Assembly: GCA_051000755.1 (NCBI GenBank)
Contig: JBPCNZ010000021.1
Coordinates: 1-31,263, forward strand
DNA length: 31,263 bases
Source: JALZAH01 sp051000755
Lineage (GTDB): Bacteria > Actinomycetota > Acidimicrobiia > Acidimicrobiales > Palsa-688
Direction of reading: 5' to 3'
Below, one piece after another: positions 1 through 8,056 of the stretch. Both the position numbers and the translations under genes were made by a program. Position 1 is the first letter of the stretch. Each line of letters begins with the position of its first letter. The notes beneath the pieces were generated by a model. It was not told the DNA's origin, ran no database searches, and saw only the letters and a program-made list of their open reading frames with translations.

Positions 1-768
1 CCGACGACGGTGGCGAAGTGCTACCGGCTCCTGCGCACGATGTTGGCCACCGCCGTCGAAGACGGCATCTTGGTCAAGAACCCCTGCGTGATCCGGTCGG
101 CCGGCGTCGAGCGCTCTGACGAGCGAACGGTGGCGACAGTCCCTCAGATCCTGGCCCTTGCCGACGCCATCGACCATCGGTACCGGGCGATGGTCCTCTT
201 GGCGACGTTCTGTGGGCTGCGGTTCGGCGAACTCGCCGGCCTCACACGGGACCGACTCGACCTCCTGCATGGGACTGTGAAGGTGACGGAGCAGATGCAA
301 GAGCTCTCCAACGGCGAACGTGCTACCGCTCCACCGAAGACGGCTGCCGGTCGCCGGACCGTCGCCCTACCACCTCACCTGTTCGCTGAACTCGAAGCTC
401 ACCTGTCGACCCACGCAGAGCCCGGCGTCGGCGGGCTCGTATTCCCAGCGCCCGAGGGCGGACCCCTCCGGCGTGGCAACTTCCGGCAGCGGAGGTGGGT
501 CCCCGCTTGCAAAGCCGTAGGGATCGAAAGCTTCAGGTTTCATGACCTGAGACACACCGGCAATACCCTTGCGGCGGCCACCGGCGCGAGCACACGAGAG
601 CTGATGGCTCGCATGGGTCATGCAAGTCCCCGAGCTGCACTCATCTACCAGCACGCCACCGCCGATCGCGACGCAGCGATCGCGGCCGCGCTCTCGGATC
701 TCGTCGCCGGGAAAGGCACCGCTCCGGGCCGGGTCGTCCCGCTGAGAAGTGCCATCGATGTGCCATGA
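1..768 (+). CDS. tyrosine recombinase/integrase, 5' end outside window
   Basis: Site-specific recombinase of the phage-integrase family. The window opens inside the core-binding domain (the frame is open to base 1; a GTG at 10 lies in the middle of a typical STVAKCYRLLRTML-like helix, so the true start is upstream). The catalytic domain is complete. Counting from the GTG at 10, the conserved residues are R71 (CGLRFGEL), a candidate beta-hairpin Lys at 110, H178 and R181 (FHDLRHT), H204 (MGHAS) and nucleophile Y213 (IYQHA). The gene ends 69 bases before the 3' end of a tRNA-Ala gene, the usual arrangement when an element has integrated into a tRNA gene. The rest of the element should therefore lie to the left of the window. 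The family and the intact active site are clear; which element it serves cannot be seen. Confidence 0.93.
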   Translation, partial: PTTVAKCYRLLRTMLATAVEDGILVKNPCVIRSAGVERSDERTVATVPQILALADAIDHRYRAMVLLATFCGLRFGELAGLTRDRLDLLHGTVKVTEQMQELSNGERATAPPKTAAGRRTVALPPHLFAELEAHLSTHAEPGVGGLVFPAPEGGPLRRGNFRQRRWVPACKAVGIESFRFHDLRHTGNTLAAATGASTRELMARMGHASPRAALIYQHATADRDAAIAAALSDLVAGKGTAPGRVVPLRSAIDVP

Positions 769-779
769 GCTTGCCATGA
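761..779 (+). repeat. two direct copies of TGCCATGA at the integrase 3' end
   Basis: TGCCATGA occurs at 761-768 (overlapping the integrase stop) and again at 772-779, a period of 11 bases or about one helical turn. Short direct repeats beside attachment sites can be arm-type integrase binding sites; that function is inference only. Confidence 0.35.
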
Positions 780-836
780 CGAGCCGAGCATGGCGGCAGC
801 AGGCGACAAACAGCCCCTTGACCAGCCACTTCGGGG

Positions 837-880
837 TGGAGACGATGGGATGCGAACCCACGACCCCCTGCTTGCAAAGC
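837..880. other. putative integration (att) site in the 3' half of tRNA-Ala
   Basis: Tyrosine integrases commonly recombine within the anticodon-to-3' end part of a tRNA gene, and the element restores the tRNA 3' end. An integrase gene ends 69 bases away here. The crossover core cannot be delimited because the other element end is outside the window, so the coordinates mark only the tRNA segment most likely to hold it. Confidence 0.35.
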
Positions 881-909
881 AGGTGCTCTGCCAACTGAGC
901 TACGTCCCC
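837..909 (-). tRNA. tRNA-Ala (anticodon TGC)
   Basis: Read on the minus strand, the 73-base sequence begins GGGGACGTAGCTCAGTTGG and ends CGTCTCC plus the discriminator A. It folds as a cloverleaf: a 7-bp acceptor stem GGGGACG/CGTCTCC (with one G-T pair), D arm GCTC/GAGC, anticodon arm CCTGC-TTTGCAA-GCAGG with anticodon TGC, and T arm with GGTTCGCATCC. The CCA end is not encoded; the genome continues CCC. It lies tail to tail with the integrase gene. Confidence 0.97.
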
Positions 910-1004
910 GCATGTCAGGCCGTTGACCGGACGGTACGACCGGGGGGTCGCAGCGAGTCTCCATCCGTTGTCGGGCGCAACTCTAGCAACCGGACCCTGC
1001 GATC

Positions 1005-1033
1005 TTGACCCGATGCAGGATGCATCGTAGGTT
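1005..1033 (+). promoter_or_regulatory. promoter with palindromic operator in the spacer
   Basis: A sigma-70-like promoter: -35 TTGACC at 1005-1010, a 17-base spacer, and -10 TAGGTT at 1028-1033. The spacer itself is a perfect inverted repeat, CGATGCA (1011-1017), GGA, TGCATCG (1021-1027). A repressor bound there would cover both promoter elements. The operon it would serve begins at 1115 and includes a GntR-type regulator, the obvious candidate ligand-controlled repressor. The motifs are seen; the regulator-operator pairing is inferred. Confidence 0.65.
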
Positions 1034-1114
1034 CGAGCGGGGGTGCCGGCGCCGGGGGTGCCGGCCGTGGGCCCGCCGGTGGCCGCCCCGTGGACCCGAC
1101 GACGAGGTGGTGTC

Positions 1115-2068
1115 ATGGCACTGGACGAGGCAACAGTCGCACTCCTGGCCCAGCTGGCGGAGAGCGGTACCAAGCCGCTGCACGAGATGACCCCGGAGGA
1201 GGCCCGCCAACTGACCGCCAGCCTCGGCGCCCTCTACGGGCCCGGCCCAGAGATGGGCCACGTCGAGGAGCAGACCGTCACGAGCGGTGAGGGGTCGTTC
1301 GCGGTCCGGGTGCTGGTGCCGAACGACCGTCCGCGAGCGGTGATCGTCTACTACCACGGCGGTGGTTGGGTGATCGGTGCCATCGACGAGTTCGACACCC
1401 TCGGGCGCCAACTGGCCCAACGAACCGGCGCCGCAGTGGTGCTGGTCGACTACCGGCTGGCCCCCGAACACCGGTATCCGGCGGCAGCGGAGGACGCGTG
1501 GGCGGCGCTGGAATGGGCCCAGGCCCACCTGGCCGACATCGCCGGCGGGCCGGTCCCGCTGGTCGTCGCCGGTGACAGCGCCGGCGGCAATCTGGCCGCC
1601 ATCGTGGCCCAGCGGGCCCTGGACGCCGGTGGCCCGGAGGTGGCGCTGCAGGTCCTCGTGTATCCGGTCACCGACGCCGACGTGAACAACACCAGCTACT
1701 CCGACCCGGCCAACCAGCTGATGCTCAACCGGGACAGCATGATCTGGTTTTGGGACCTCTACGCCCCCGATGTCGCGTCCCGGGCCAACCCCGACGCCTC
1801 CCCGGCCCGGGCCGGGGTTCTGTCCGGGCTGCCACCGGCGGTGCTCCTCACCGCCGAACATGACGTGTTGCGCGACGAGGGCGAGGCGTACGCCGCCCGT
1901 CTGGCAGAAGCAGGTGTCGCCGTGAGCCATCGGCGCTTCGACGGCCAGATGCACGGGTTCTTCACCATGGTGAACCTGCTGCCGGGCAGCGCCGCCGGGA
2001 TCGACTACGTCGTCGCCGAGATCGACGCCCGGCTGGCGGCAGCGCCAACCCCCCACCCGCCGGCCTGA
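1115..2068 (+). CDS. alpha/beta hydrolase, hormone-sensitive-lipase-type esterase
   Basis: Predicted 317-aa cytoplasmic carboxylesterase of the alpha/beta hydrolase fold-3 (HSL) family. Visible motifs are the oxyanion-hole HGGGW at residues 81-85, nucleophile elbow GDSAGG with Ser155, catalytic Asp250 (EHDVLRDEG) and His280 (MHGF); all are intact. The ATG at 1115 was preferred over an in-frame GTG at 1043 because GAGGTGG lies just upstream and the family N-terminus aligns there; the 24 extra residues are low-complexity. It is the first gene after the promoter at 1005-1033 and is followed 28 bases later by a Baeyer-Villiger monooxygenase. Esterases paired with such enzymes hydrolyse the ester or lactone made from a ketone; the natural substrate is unknown. 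Confidence 0.92.
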   Translation: MALDEATVALLAQLAESGTKPLHEMTPEEARQLTASLGALYGPGPEMGHVEEQTVTSGEGSFAVRVLVPNDRPRAVIVYYHGGGWVIGAIDEFDTLGRQLAQRTGAAVVLVDYRLAPEHRYPAAAEDAWAALEWAQAHLADIAGGPVPLVVAGDSAGGNLAAIVAQRALDAGGPEVALQVLVYPVTDADVNNTSYSDPANQLMLNRDSMIWFWDLYAPDVASRANPDASPARAGVLSGLPPAVLLTAEHDVLRDEGEAYAARLAEAGVAVSHRRFDGQMHGFFTMVNLLPGSAAGIDYVVAEIDARLAAAPTPHPPA

Positions 2069-2096
2069 CCGGCCCGAGACCCAGGAGGAAACATCG

Positions 2097-3713
2097 ATGT
2101 CCGAGACAAAGACGACAGCGACGGCCGATGCGGTCATCGTCGGAGCCGGCATTGGCGGGCTCTACCAGCTGTACCGGCTGCGGGAGTTGGGGCTCGCGGC
2201 GAGGGTTCTCGAGGCCGCCGACGGCGTCGGTGGCGCCTGGTACTGGAACCGCTATCCCGGGGCCCGCTGCGACGTGGAGAGCCTGTCCTACTCGTACTCG
2301 TTCTCCCCCGAGCTCGAACAGGAGTGGACCTGGAGCGAGAAGTACCCGACCCAGCCCGAGGTGCTGCGCTACATCGACCACGTCGCCGACCGCTTCGACC
2401 TGCGACCGGGCATCACCTTCTCCACCCGGGTGACCGCCGCCAGCTACGACGAGTCCTCGAAGCGGTGGCTGGTCGAGACGGACACCGGTGAGGCGATCGA
2501 TACCCAGTTCGTCATCATGGCCACCGGTTGCCTCTCGGTCTCCAAGGGCCCCGAGGTCCCCGGCCTCGACCGCTTCGAAGGCCAGACGTACCACACCGGG
2601 CACTGGCCCCATGAGGGGGTGGACTTCACCGGCCAACGGGTCGGCGTCATCGGCACGGGCTCGTCGGGGATCCAGTCCATCCCCATCTTTGCCGAGCAGG
2701 CCTCCGATCTGACCGTGTTCCAGCGCACGCCGAACTTCAGCATGCCGGCCGGCAACCGGCCGCTCACCGGCACCGAGGTGGCAGACATGAAGGCGAGCTA
2801 CCGGGAGTGGCGCCAGGCCCAGCGCGAGTCCGGGTTCGGGATCCCTGTCGAGGTTGCGACCCAATCGGCCCACGAGGTGGAAGCCGATGAGCGCGACGAT
2901 CGGTACCAGGCCGGGTGGGAACGGGGGAACCTGGTGGCAGTCCTCGGTTCGTTCACCGACACGCTCACCGACAAGTCCGCCAACGACACGGCGGCGGAGT
3001 TCATCCGCACCAAGATCCGTGCCACCGTCGACGATCCCGAGCTGGCCGAGACCCTCTCGCCGCGCAGCTTCCCCTTCGGGACCAAGCGCCCGTGCCTCGA
3101 CACCGGTTACTACGCCACGTTCAACAAGGAGCACGTGCATCTCGTCGACCTGCGGAAGACGCCCCTGGCGGAGATCACCGACAAGGGCGTCCGGACGTCA
3201 GAGCAGGACTACGAGTTCGACTCCATCGTCTTCGCCACCGGTTTCGACGCCATGACCGGCGCCTTGCTGGCCATCGACATCCGGGGCAAGGACGGCGTCT
3301 CTCTCCAGGAGAAGTGGGGGGAGGGGCCGCGGACCTATCTGGGCCTCGCGGTCGCCGGATTTCCGAACCTGTTCACCATCACCGGGCCGTCGAGTCCGTC
3401 GGTGCTGAGCAACATGGTGGTGTCGATCGAGCAGCACGTCGAGTGGATCACGGACTGCATCGCCTTCCTGCGCCAGCGTGACATCGCCGCCATCGACCCC
3501 ACCACCGAAGCCGAGGACGCCTGGGTCGACCATGTCGCCGAAGTCGGGGCGGCCACCCTGTTCCCGACGGCCGACTCGTGGTACATGGGTTCCAACGTGC
3601 CCGGCAAGCCCCGCGTGTTCCTGGCCTACATCGGCGGGGTCGGCCCCTACCGCCAGATGTGCGATGACATCGCGGCCAAGGAGTACGAGGGCTTCACCCT
3701 GACCCGAGCGTGA
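2097..3713 (+). CDS. flavin-dependent Baeyer-Villiger monooxygenase
   Basis: A 538-aa class B flavoprotein monooxygenase of the cyclohexanone monooxygenase type, expected to use FAD, NADPH and O2 to turn ketones into esters or lactones. It shows the FAD-binding GAGIGG at residues 16-21, the Baeyer-Villiger fingerprint FEGQTYHTGHWP at 160-171, and the second Rossmann motif GTGSSG at 186-191. The length is normal for the family. The start ATG has a strong Shine-Dalgarno AGGAGG about 8 bases upstream. The neighbouring esterase supplies the next step, and the GntR gene overlaps this stop codon by 4 bases, so the three form one operon. The exact ketone substrate cannot be read from the sequence. 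Confidence 0.95.
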   Translation: MSETKTTATADAVIVGAGIGGLYQLYRLRELGLAARVLEAADGVGGAWYWNRYPGARCDVESLSYSYSFSPELEQEWTWSEKYPTQPEVLRYIDHVADRFDLRPGITFSTRVTAASYDESSKRWLVETDTGEAIDTQFVIMATGCLSVSKGPEVPGLDRFEGQTYHTGHWPHEGVDFTGQRVGVIGTGSSGIQSIPIFAEQASDLTVFQRTPNFSMPAGNRPLTGTEVADMKASYREWRQAQRESGFGIPVEVATQSAHEVEADERDDRYQAGWERGNLVAVLGSFTDTLTDKSANDTAAEFIRTKIRATVDDPELAETLSPRSFPFGTKRPCLDTGYYATFNKEHVHLVDLRKTPLAEITDKGVRTSEQDYEFDSIVFATGFDAMTGALLAIDIRGKDGVSLQEKWGEGPRTYLGLAVAGFPNLFTITGPSSPSVLSNMVVSIEQHVEWITDCIAFLRQRDIAAIDPTTEAEDAWVDHVAEVGAATLFPTADSWYMGSNVPGKPRVFLAYIGGVGPYRQMCDDIAAKEYEGFTLTRA

Positions 3714-4393
3714 GCACCACCGTGTCCTACGCGGTACCGCTGACGCGCAAGGAAGCAGCCCTGAGGCAGTTGCGCGACGAGATCATCACTGGGCAACTGG
3801 AGCCGGGGACGGTCCTCAAGGACGCGGAGGTGGCGGCCCGGCTGAGCGTCAGCATCACCCCGGTGCGCGAGGCCATCGCCCAACTGGCCGCCGAGGGCCT
3901 CATCGACATGGCGCCCAACCGGACCCGCCGGGTCACCCGGGTGACCCAGAAGAACGCCCTGGAGCTGATCGACGTGATGGCGGTGCTGGCCTGCGCCGGC
4001 TTCGAGTGGGGTGTCGACAACCTCACCGCCGCCGATCTGGAGAAGCTGCGGGTCCGCAACAGCCAGTTCGTCGACTATCTCGAGCAGGGCGCACTGACCG
4101 CGGCGGCGGCCGCCGGTGCCGACTTCAGCGCCATCGTCATCCTGGCCAGCGGCAACCGGGAGCTGCAGACCCACGTCGACCTGGTCGTGGCCCGCACCCT
4201 CCGCCTGCTCGCCCTGAGCTCGGTGAGCGACGTCTGGGACGTGTGGATCGACGGCCACCGCGAAACCCTGGAGCTTCTCGAGGGCGGCGACAACGCCGCC
4301 GCCGTGGCCCGCTACCGGCAGATCTTCGGGGACTACCGGGACCGGGTGGAGGTGCTGTTGTTCGACCGGGTCGGCGAACCCTCGACGTCGTGA
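3710..4393 (+). CDS. GntR-family (FadR/FCD-type) transcriptional regulator
   Basis: A 227-aa regulator with an N-terminal winged helix-turn-helix (about residues 12-75; recognition-helix region VSITPVREAIAQLAAEGLI) followed by an all-helical FCD-like ligand-binding domain. The GTG start overlaps the TGA of the monooxygenase (GTGA), indicating translational coupling. FCD regulators usually repress the catabolic genes beside them and release DNA on binding an acid or pathway intermediate. The palindrome at 1011-1027 is the best operator candidate. Its 3' end overlaps the convergent acyltransferase gene by 61 bases, as both frames are annotated. Confidence 0.92.
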   Translation: MSTTVSYAVPLTRKEAALRQLRDEIITGQLEPGTVLKDAEVAARLSVSITPVREAIAQLAAEGLIDMAPNRTRRVTRVTQKNALELIDVMAVLACAGFEWGVDNLTAADLEKLRVRNSQFVDYLEQGALTAAAAAGADFSAIVILASGNRELQTHVDLVVARTLRLLALSSVSDVWDVWIDGHRETLELLEGGDNAAAVARYRQIFGDYRDRVEVLLFDRVGEPSTS

Positions 4394-5310
4394 GCATCGA
4401 TCCATTCGTCGATGACGGCCCACTCCGTCGTCAGCCACAGCAGCCGGGCCTCTTCGCCTTCAGGCACGGGTGAGGCCGGCCACCACCGGACGACCATGGG
4501 ATCGGTGAAAGGCAGGGCCGCCCATATCTGGCGGGCGGTCGTGAGGCGGTCGAGGCCGGTGTGGGCCATCATCACCACGGGCACGTCGGGACGGGCGTCG
4601 AGGCAGGCCAGCACCCCCGCCGGGCGGGGCGGCAGGACATGGTCCATCAAGGCGGCCGTCGACGCGGCCCGATACTTGCGGTCAACCCGAAGCTTCCGAA
4701 TGGCCCGCCCCCAGCGCCCCGGGGTCCAGTTGCCACCCTCGGGGAACACCAGCAGGGCGTCGCCCCGGCGGAGGCCGACGGTGAGATGGCCGAGCCGATC
4801 GGCGAGTTGTTCCCCGGCCCGCGCCTGGGCGGGCAGGAAACAGGCGTCGAGGCGGTTGAGGATCACGTCGAGGAGGGGCTCCCACTGCAACACGTCCTTG
4901 AGGACGATCCGCACTCGCCGGTCGTGGCGTTCGAGCATCAGCCAGACGAGGGAGAAGGAATCCCCGAGGCCACCGTGGCGGGCCAGCACCAGCACCGGCT
5001 TCACGTCTCCGAGCGGTCCCGGTACCGGCGGTTCCTCCACGGCGATGACGAACCCGCAGCAACGCCGGGCGGCCCCGAGGATGGAGCCCAGCACCCAGCG
5101 CAGCAGCCGGTAGTGGTACTCCTGCCACCACGCCCGAGGATGGGCCCGCCGGGTCAGCCAGGCGAAGAGGGTGGCCACGAGGGCCGTGCACTCCACCCCG
5201 AAGTACGCCACCCCGAAGGCCCCCACCCGCAGGAGCTGGCGCCTCGGGCTGAAGGGGGCCACCACCAGACCGGCCGCAGCCACAACCGCGCAGAGGACAA
5301 GCAGGACCAC
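4333..5310 (-). CDS. PlsC-like 1-acyl-glycerol-3-phosphate acyltransferase family protein, probable 5' frameshift
   Basis: The open frame from the GTG at 5310 encodes 325 aa with a hydrophobic N-terminus (about residues 1-19 and 29-52), the acyltransferase HX4D motif (H112-GGLG-D117) and the acceptor-binding FPEGGN at 189-194. It probably acylates a lysophospholipid or related alcohol at the membrane. The true start is probably the ATG at 5371, one base after the patatin stop: that frame reads MPIPRWLRRVLAPIFVAV, then leaves the main frame. Removing one base of the GG pair at 5317-5318 joins it smoothly to VDVVLLVL, giving 345 aa and a continuous membrane helix. This may be a sequencing error or a real lesion. 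Last gene of a five-gene minus-strand run. Confidence 0.85.
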   Translation of the reverse strand: MVLLVLCAVVAAAGLVVAPFSPRRQLLRVGAFGVAYFGVECTALVATLFAWLTRRAHPRAWWQEYHYRLLRWVLGSILGAARRCCGFVIAVEEPPVPGPLGDVKPVLVLARHGGLGDSFSLVWLMLERHDRRVRIVLKDVLQWEPLLDVILNRLDACFLPAQARAGEQLADRLGHLTVGLRRGDALLVFPEGGNWTPGRWGRAIRKLRVDRKYRAASTAALMDHVLPPRPAGVLACLDARPDVPVVMMAHTGLDRLTTARQIWAALPFTDPMVVRWWPASPVPEGEEARLLWLTTEWAVIDEWIDAHDVEGSPTRSNNSTSTRSR

Positions 5311-5372
5311 GTCGACGGACGGCCACGAAGATCGGAGCCAGCACCCGTCGCAGCCACCGGGGGATCGGCATG

Positions 5373-6197
5373 TCAGGAAGCGGATCCGTCCAGGTAGGCG
5401 GCCGTGGCCTGATGGGCGAGGTTCATCCGTTCGACAACCGAAGCGGCGTTGCGGTAGCGGATCGACAGCGGGGATGCAGCTTCCCTTCCTGTGGGGAGTA
5501 GGTGAATGGCGATGCCGTCGGGGATCCGAGCCAGATCGTCGGAGAGCTGGTGGCGCCGGGCGATCTCAAAAGCCACCAGCCCGACGTCCCACGGCCAGCG
5601 GGGGGGTTGCAGCGGCCGCTCGATCCTGCCGACATGGAGGACGAACACCCGTTGGGACCCCAGGTCCACGGCCCGACCGACCGGTACCGAACGCACCAGT
5701 CCGCCATCGACGAAGTGTTCATTCCCCACCTTCACCGGCGGCAGGAGACCTGGCACCGCACACGAAGCCAGGACGGCGTCGACGACGGGGCCTCGGGAGA
5801 ACCAGTGGGCTGCGGCCCCTTCGATGGAGGCGGCCACACATTCGAACGGAACGGCCAGATCCTCGATGTTGGCCCCCGAAGCAACATCGTCGATCAGCTT
5901 CCTGAGTCCGTCGTTGGAGTGGAGGTGGGTGCCGTAACGGACCAGGTTGGTGATCTGGGCGACGACCGACCCCGAGAAGACGTCCCTGGCCTGAAGCCGG
6001 GTCCACGTCTCGGTCAGCCGATCGACCGCGGCCATGGCCGGATCGGCGGCAATGGCCACACCGTTGAGGGCGCCGACGCTGGAGCCGACGACCAGATCGG
6101 GGATGATCTCCCGTTCGAGCAGGGCCCGGAGCATGCCGACCTCGGCCGCGCCCAAGATGCCGCCCCCACCGAGCACGAATGCCGTCCTGGCCGCCAC
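5373..6197 (-). CDS. patatin-like phospholipase
   Basis: A 274-aa patatin-family serine lipase (acyl hydrolase acting on phospholipid or neutral lipid). It has the glycine-rich oxyanion loop GGGG at residues 10-13, the nucleophile motif GSSVG with Ser40, and the catalytic DGG with Asp164 (HFVDGG), so the Ser-Asp dyad is complete. No signal peptide is visible, suggesting cytosolic action at the inner membrane face. It starts 3 bases after the ABC permease gene ends and stops one base before the likely acyltransferase ATG. Deacylase and acyltransferase side by side suggest a lipid remodelling role, which is inference. Confidence 0.92.
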   Translation of the reverse strand: MAARTAFVLGGGGILGAAEVGMLRALLEREIIPDLVVGSSVGALNGVAIAADPAMAAVDRLTETWTRLQARDVFSGSVVAQITNLVRYGTHLHSNDGLRKLIDDVASGANIEDLAVPFECVAASIEGAAAHWFSRGPVVDAVLASCAVPGLLPPVKVGNEHFVDGGLVRSVPVGRAVDLGSQRVFVLHVGRIERPLQPPRWPWDVGLVAFEIARRHQLSDDLARIPDGIAIHLLPTGREAASPLSIRYRNAASVVERMNLAHQATAAYLDGSAS

Positions 6198-6200
6198 CCG

Positions 6201-7034
6201 TCAGGAGACCGTCGAGTTGTAGCGGCGGACCGCTAGGAACCCGAAGACCAGACCGATACCGACCGTCCACAACAGCGACTGGACCACCAGGGCGGTGGTG
6301 CTCTGGCCGGCGAAGAGGGTGTGGCGCTGGGCCGCGGTCACGTTGCCGAGCGTGAGATCACGAACGGCGTTGATGACGGTCGTGACCGGCTGGTGGTTAG
6401 CGAAGGCCCGAAGCCAGGTGGGCATGGTGGCGGTGGGCACGAAGGCGCTGCTGGCGAAGGTGAGCGGGAAGATCACCGGGAAGGTGGCGGCGTTGACCGC
6501 CTGGGAGCTGCTGGCGTAGAGACCTACGAGGGCGAAGACGAATGACGTGGCCAGGGTGAAGGCCAGCAGGACGGCGAAGCCCAGCACCAACCCCGGCACG
6601 CTGTGAGGCCGGAAGCCGACGGCCAGGCCGACGATGACGATGATCACCAGGCCGGCCGTGTTGCTGAGCGAGTCGGCCCCCACCCGACCGGCGAGGACGG
6701 CGCTGCGAGCCATCGGCAGCGAACGGAGGCGGTCGACGAAGCCTTTGCTGCGATCCTCGGCCAGAGCGAAGCCGCTGTTGCCGGAGGTGAAGATGGCGGT
6801 CTGCACCGCGATCCCCGGGATCAGATAATTGACGTAGTTGATGTCGCCCAGGCCCCGGATGGCACCGCCGAAGACGTAACGGAACAGCAGGGTGAACATG
6901 ATCGGTGAGATCAGGGTGAACACCACCTGGTCGGGGGAGCGCAGGAGGCGCCGGACGTTGCGCCCGGCCATGGCCGCCGTGTCACCGATCGCCCAACCGA
7001 CGCGTGATCCACGCCCGCTCAGCGCGACGGTCAT
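6201..7034 (-). CDS. ABC-2 type transporter permease, DrrB-like
   Basis: A 277-aa integral membrane protein with about six hydrophobic segments in ABC-2 membrane arrangement. It carries family hallmarks such as the conserved cytoplasmic stretch EDRSKGFVDRLRSLPMARS and the later FVPTATMPTWLRAFANHQPV found in DrrB-type exporters. Its start overlaps the stop of the ATPase gene by 4 bases (ATGA), so the two subunits are co-translated. DrrAB-type pumps export hydrophobic compounds, lipids or antibiotics; the substrate here is unknown. Confidence 0.93.
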   Translation of the reverse strand: MTVALSGRGSRVGWAIGDTAAMAGRNVRRLLRSPDQVVFTLISPIMFTLLFRYVFGGAIRGLGDINYVNYLIPGIAVQTAIFTSGNSGFALAEDRSKGFVDRLRSLPMARSAVLAGRVGADSLSNTAGLVIIVIVGLAVGFRPHSVPGLVLGFAVLLAFTLATSFVFALVGLYASSSQAVNAATFPVIFPLTFASSAFVPTATMPTWLRAFANHQPVTTVINAVRDLTLGNVTAAQRHTLFAGQSTTALVVQSLLWTVGIGLVFGFLAVRRYNSTVS

Positions 7035-8035
7035 CGGGCCCCCTTGGCCGCCGCGGCCGGTTCGGATCCCGGATCCTGCGTATCGTCGCCCGGCGCCTGC
7101 CCGGTGAGGGCCAGGAACACGTCGTCAAGGCTCGGTTGACGCAACTGCAGCGAGCTGACGTCCATTCCGGTGGTCTCGAGGCGACGAACCACCTCCGATG
7201 TCGTCGCCAGCCCCGACGTGGTCGCCACCCGCACGGTGAGGCCGTCGAGGACCGGGTCGGCATCGCCGACACCTTGCAGCGCGACGGCGGCGCGAGCGGC
7301 GGTGTCCTCATCGGGGAGGACGACCTCGACGGCCGTGCCACCGAGCCGGGCTTTCAGCTCCGCCGAGGTCCCCTCGGTGATGACCCGCCCGTGGTCGATC
7401 ACGCAGATCCGGTCGGCCAGGCGATCCACCTCCTCGAGGTACTGCGTGGTGAGGAGCAGGGTCGTGCCGTCGGCCACCAGGCCGGCGATGACCGACCACA
7501 GGTCGATGCGGCTACGAGGATCCAGCCCGGTCGTCGGCTCGTCGAGAAACAGCACCGGGGGCCGGGCGACGAGGGCGGCGGCCAGGTCGAGGCGCCGGCG
7601 CATGCCACCGGAGTACGTCTTCAGCGTCCTCCTGCCGGAGTCAGCCAGATCGAACTGCTCGAGCAACTCGCCGGCACGACGGCGCCCCTCCCCTCGCGGC
7701 AGGTGGTTGAGCCGTCCCACCAGCACCAGGTTCTCCATCCCGGTGAGACCCTCGTCGACCGCCGCGTACTGGCCGGCCAGCCCGATCACGGTACGGGCCG
7801 CGGCCGGGTCGGCCAGCACGTCGATGCCGGCCACATGGGCGGTCCCCGAATCCGGTCGGAGCAATGTGGTCAGGACCCGCACCGCCGTCGTCTTGCCCGC
7901 CCCGTTGGGCCCGAGCAGCCCGAGCACCGTTGCGGTCGGGATCTCGAAGCTCACCCCGTCCAGGGCCCGCACCCCGCCCTTGAACACCTTGACCAGCGAG
8001 TCGACGACGACCGCAGATCCGGGGGGTACGGCCAC
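7031..8035 (-). CDS. ABC transporter ATP-binding protein, DrrA-like
   Basis: A 334-aa ATPase of the daunorubicin-resistance-like ABC exporter family. It contains Walker A GPNGAGKTT at about residues 42-50, the signature YSGGMRRRLDLA, Walker B VLFLDEPTTGLD, and a C-terminal extension typical of DrrA proteins. It pairs with the overlapping permease gene. Its start lies 21 bases after the restored stop of the dioxygenase gene, so all five minus-strand genes from 8871 to 4333 can be one transcript. Confidence 0.94.
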   Translation of the reverse strand: MAVPPGSAVVVDSLVKVFKGGVRALDGVSFEIPTATVLGLLGPNGAGKTTAVRVLTTLLRPDSGTAHVAGIDVLADPAAARTVIGLAGQYAAVDEGLTGMENLVLVGRLNHLPRGEGRRRAGELLEQFDLADSGRRTLKTYSGGMRRRLDLAAALVARPPVLFLDEPTTGLDPRSRIDLWSVIAGLVADGTTLLLTTQYLEEVDRLADRICVIDHGRVITEGTSAELKARLGGTAVEVVLPDEDTAARAAVALQGVGDADPVLDGLTVRVATTSGLATTSEVVRRLETTGMDVSSLQLRQPSLDDVFLALTGQAPGDDTQDPGSEPAAAAKGAR

Positions 8036-8056
8036 GCCAGAGGATAGCGCCGCCTC

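Noticed and set aside
983..2152. 389-codon minus-strand frame over the esterase gene
   Set aside because: Antisense shadow with low-complexity composition; the esterase frame carries HGGGW and GDSAGG.
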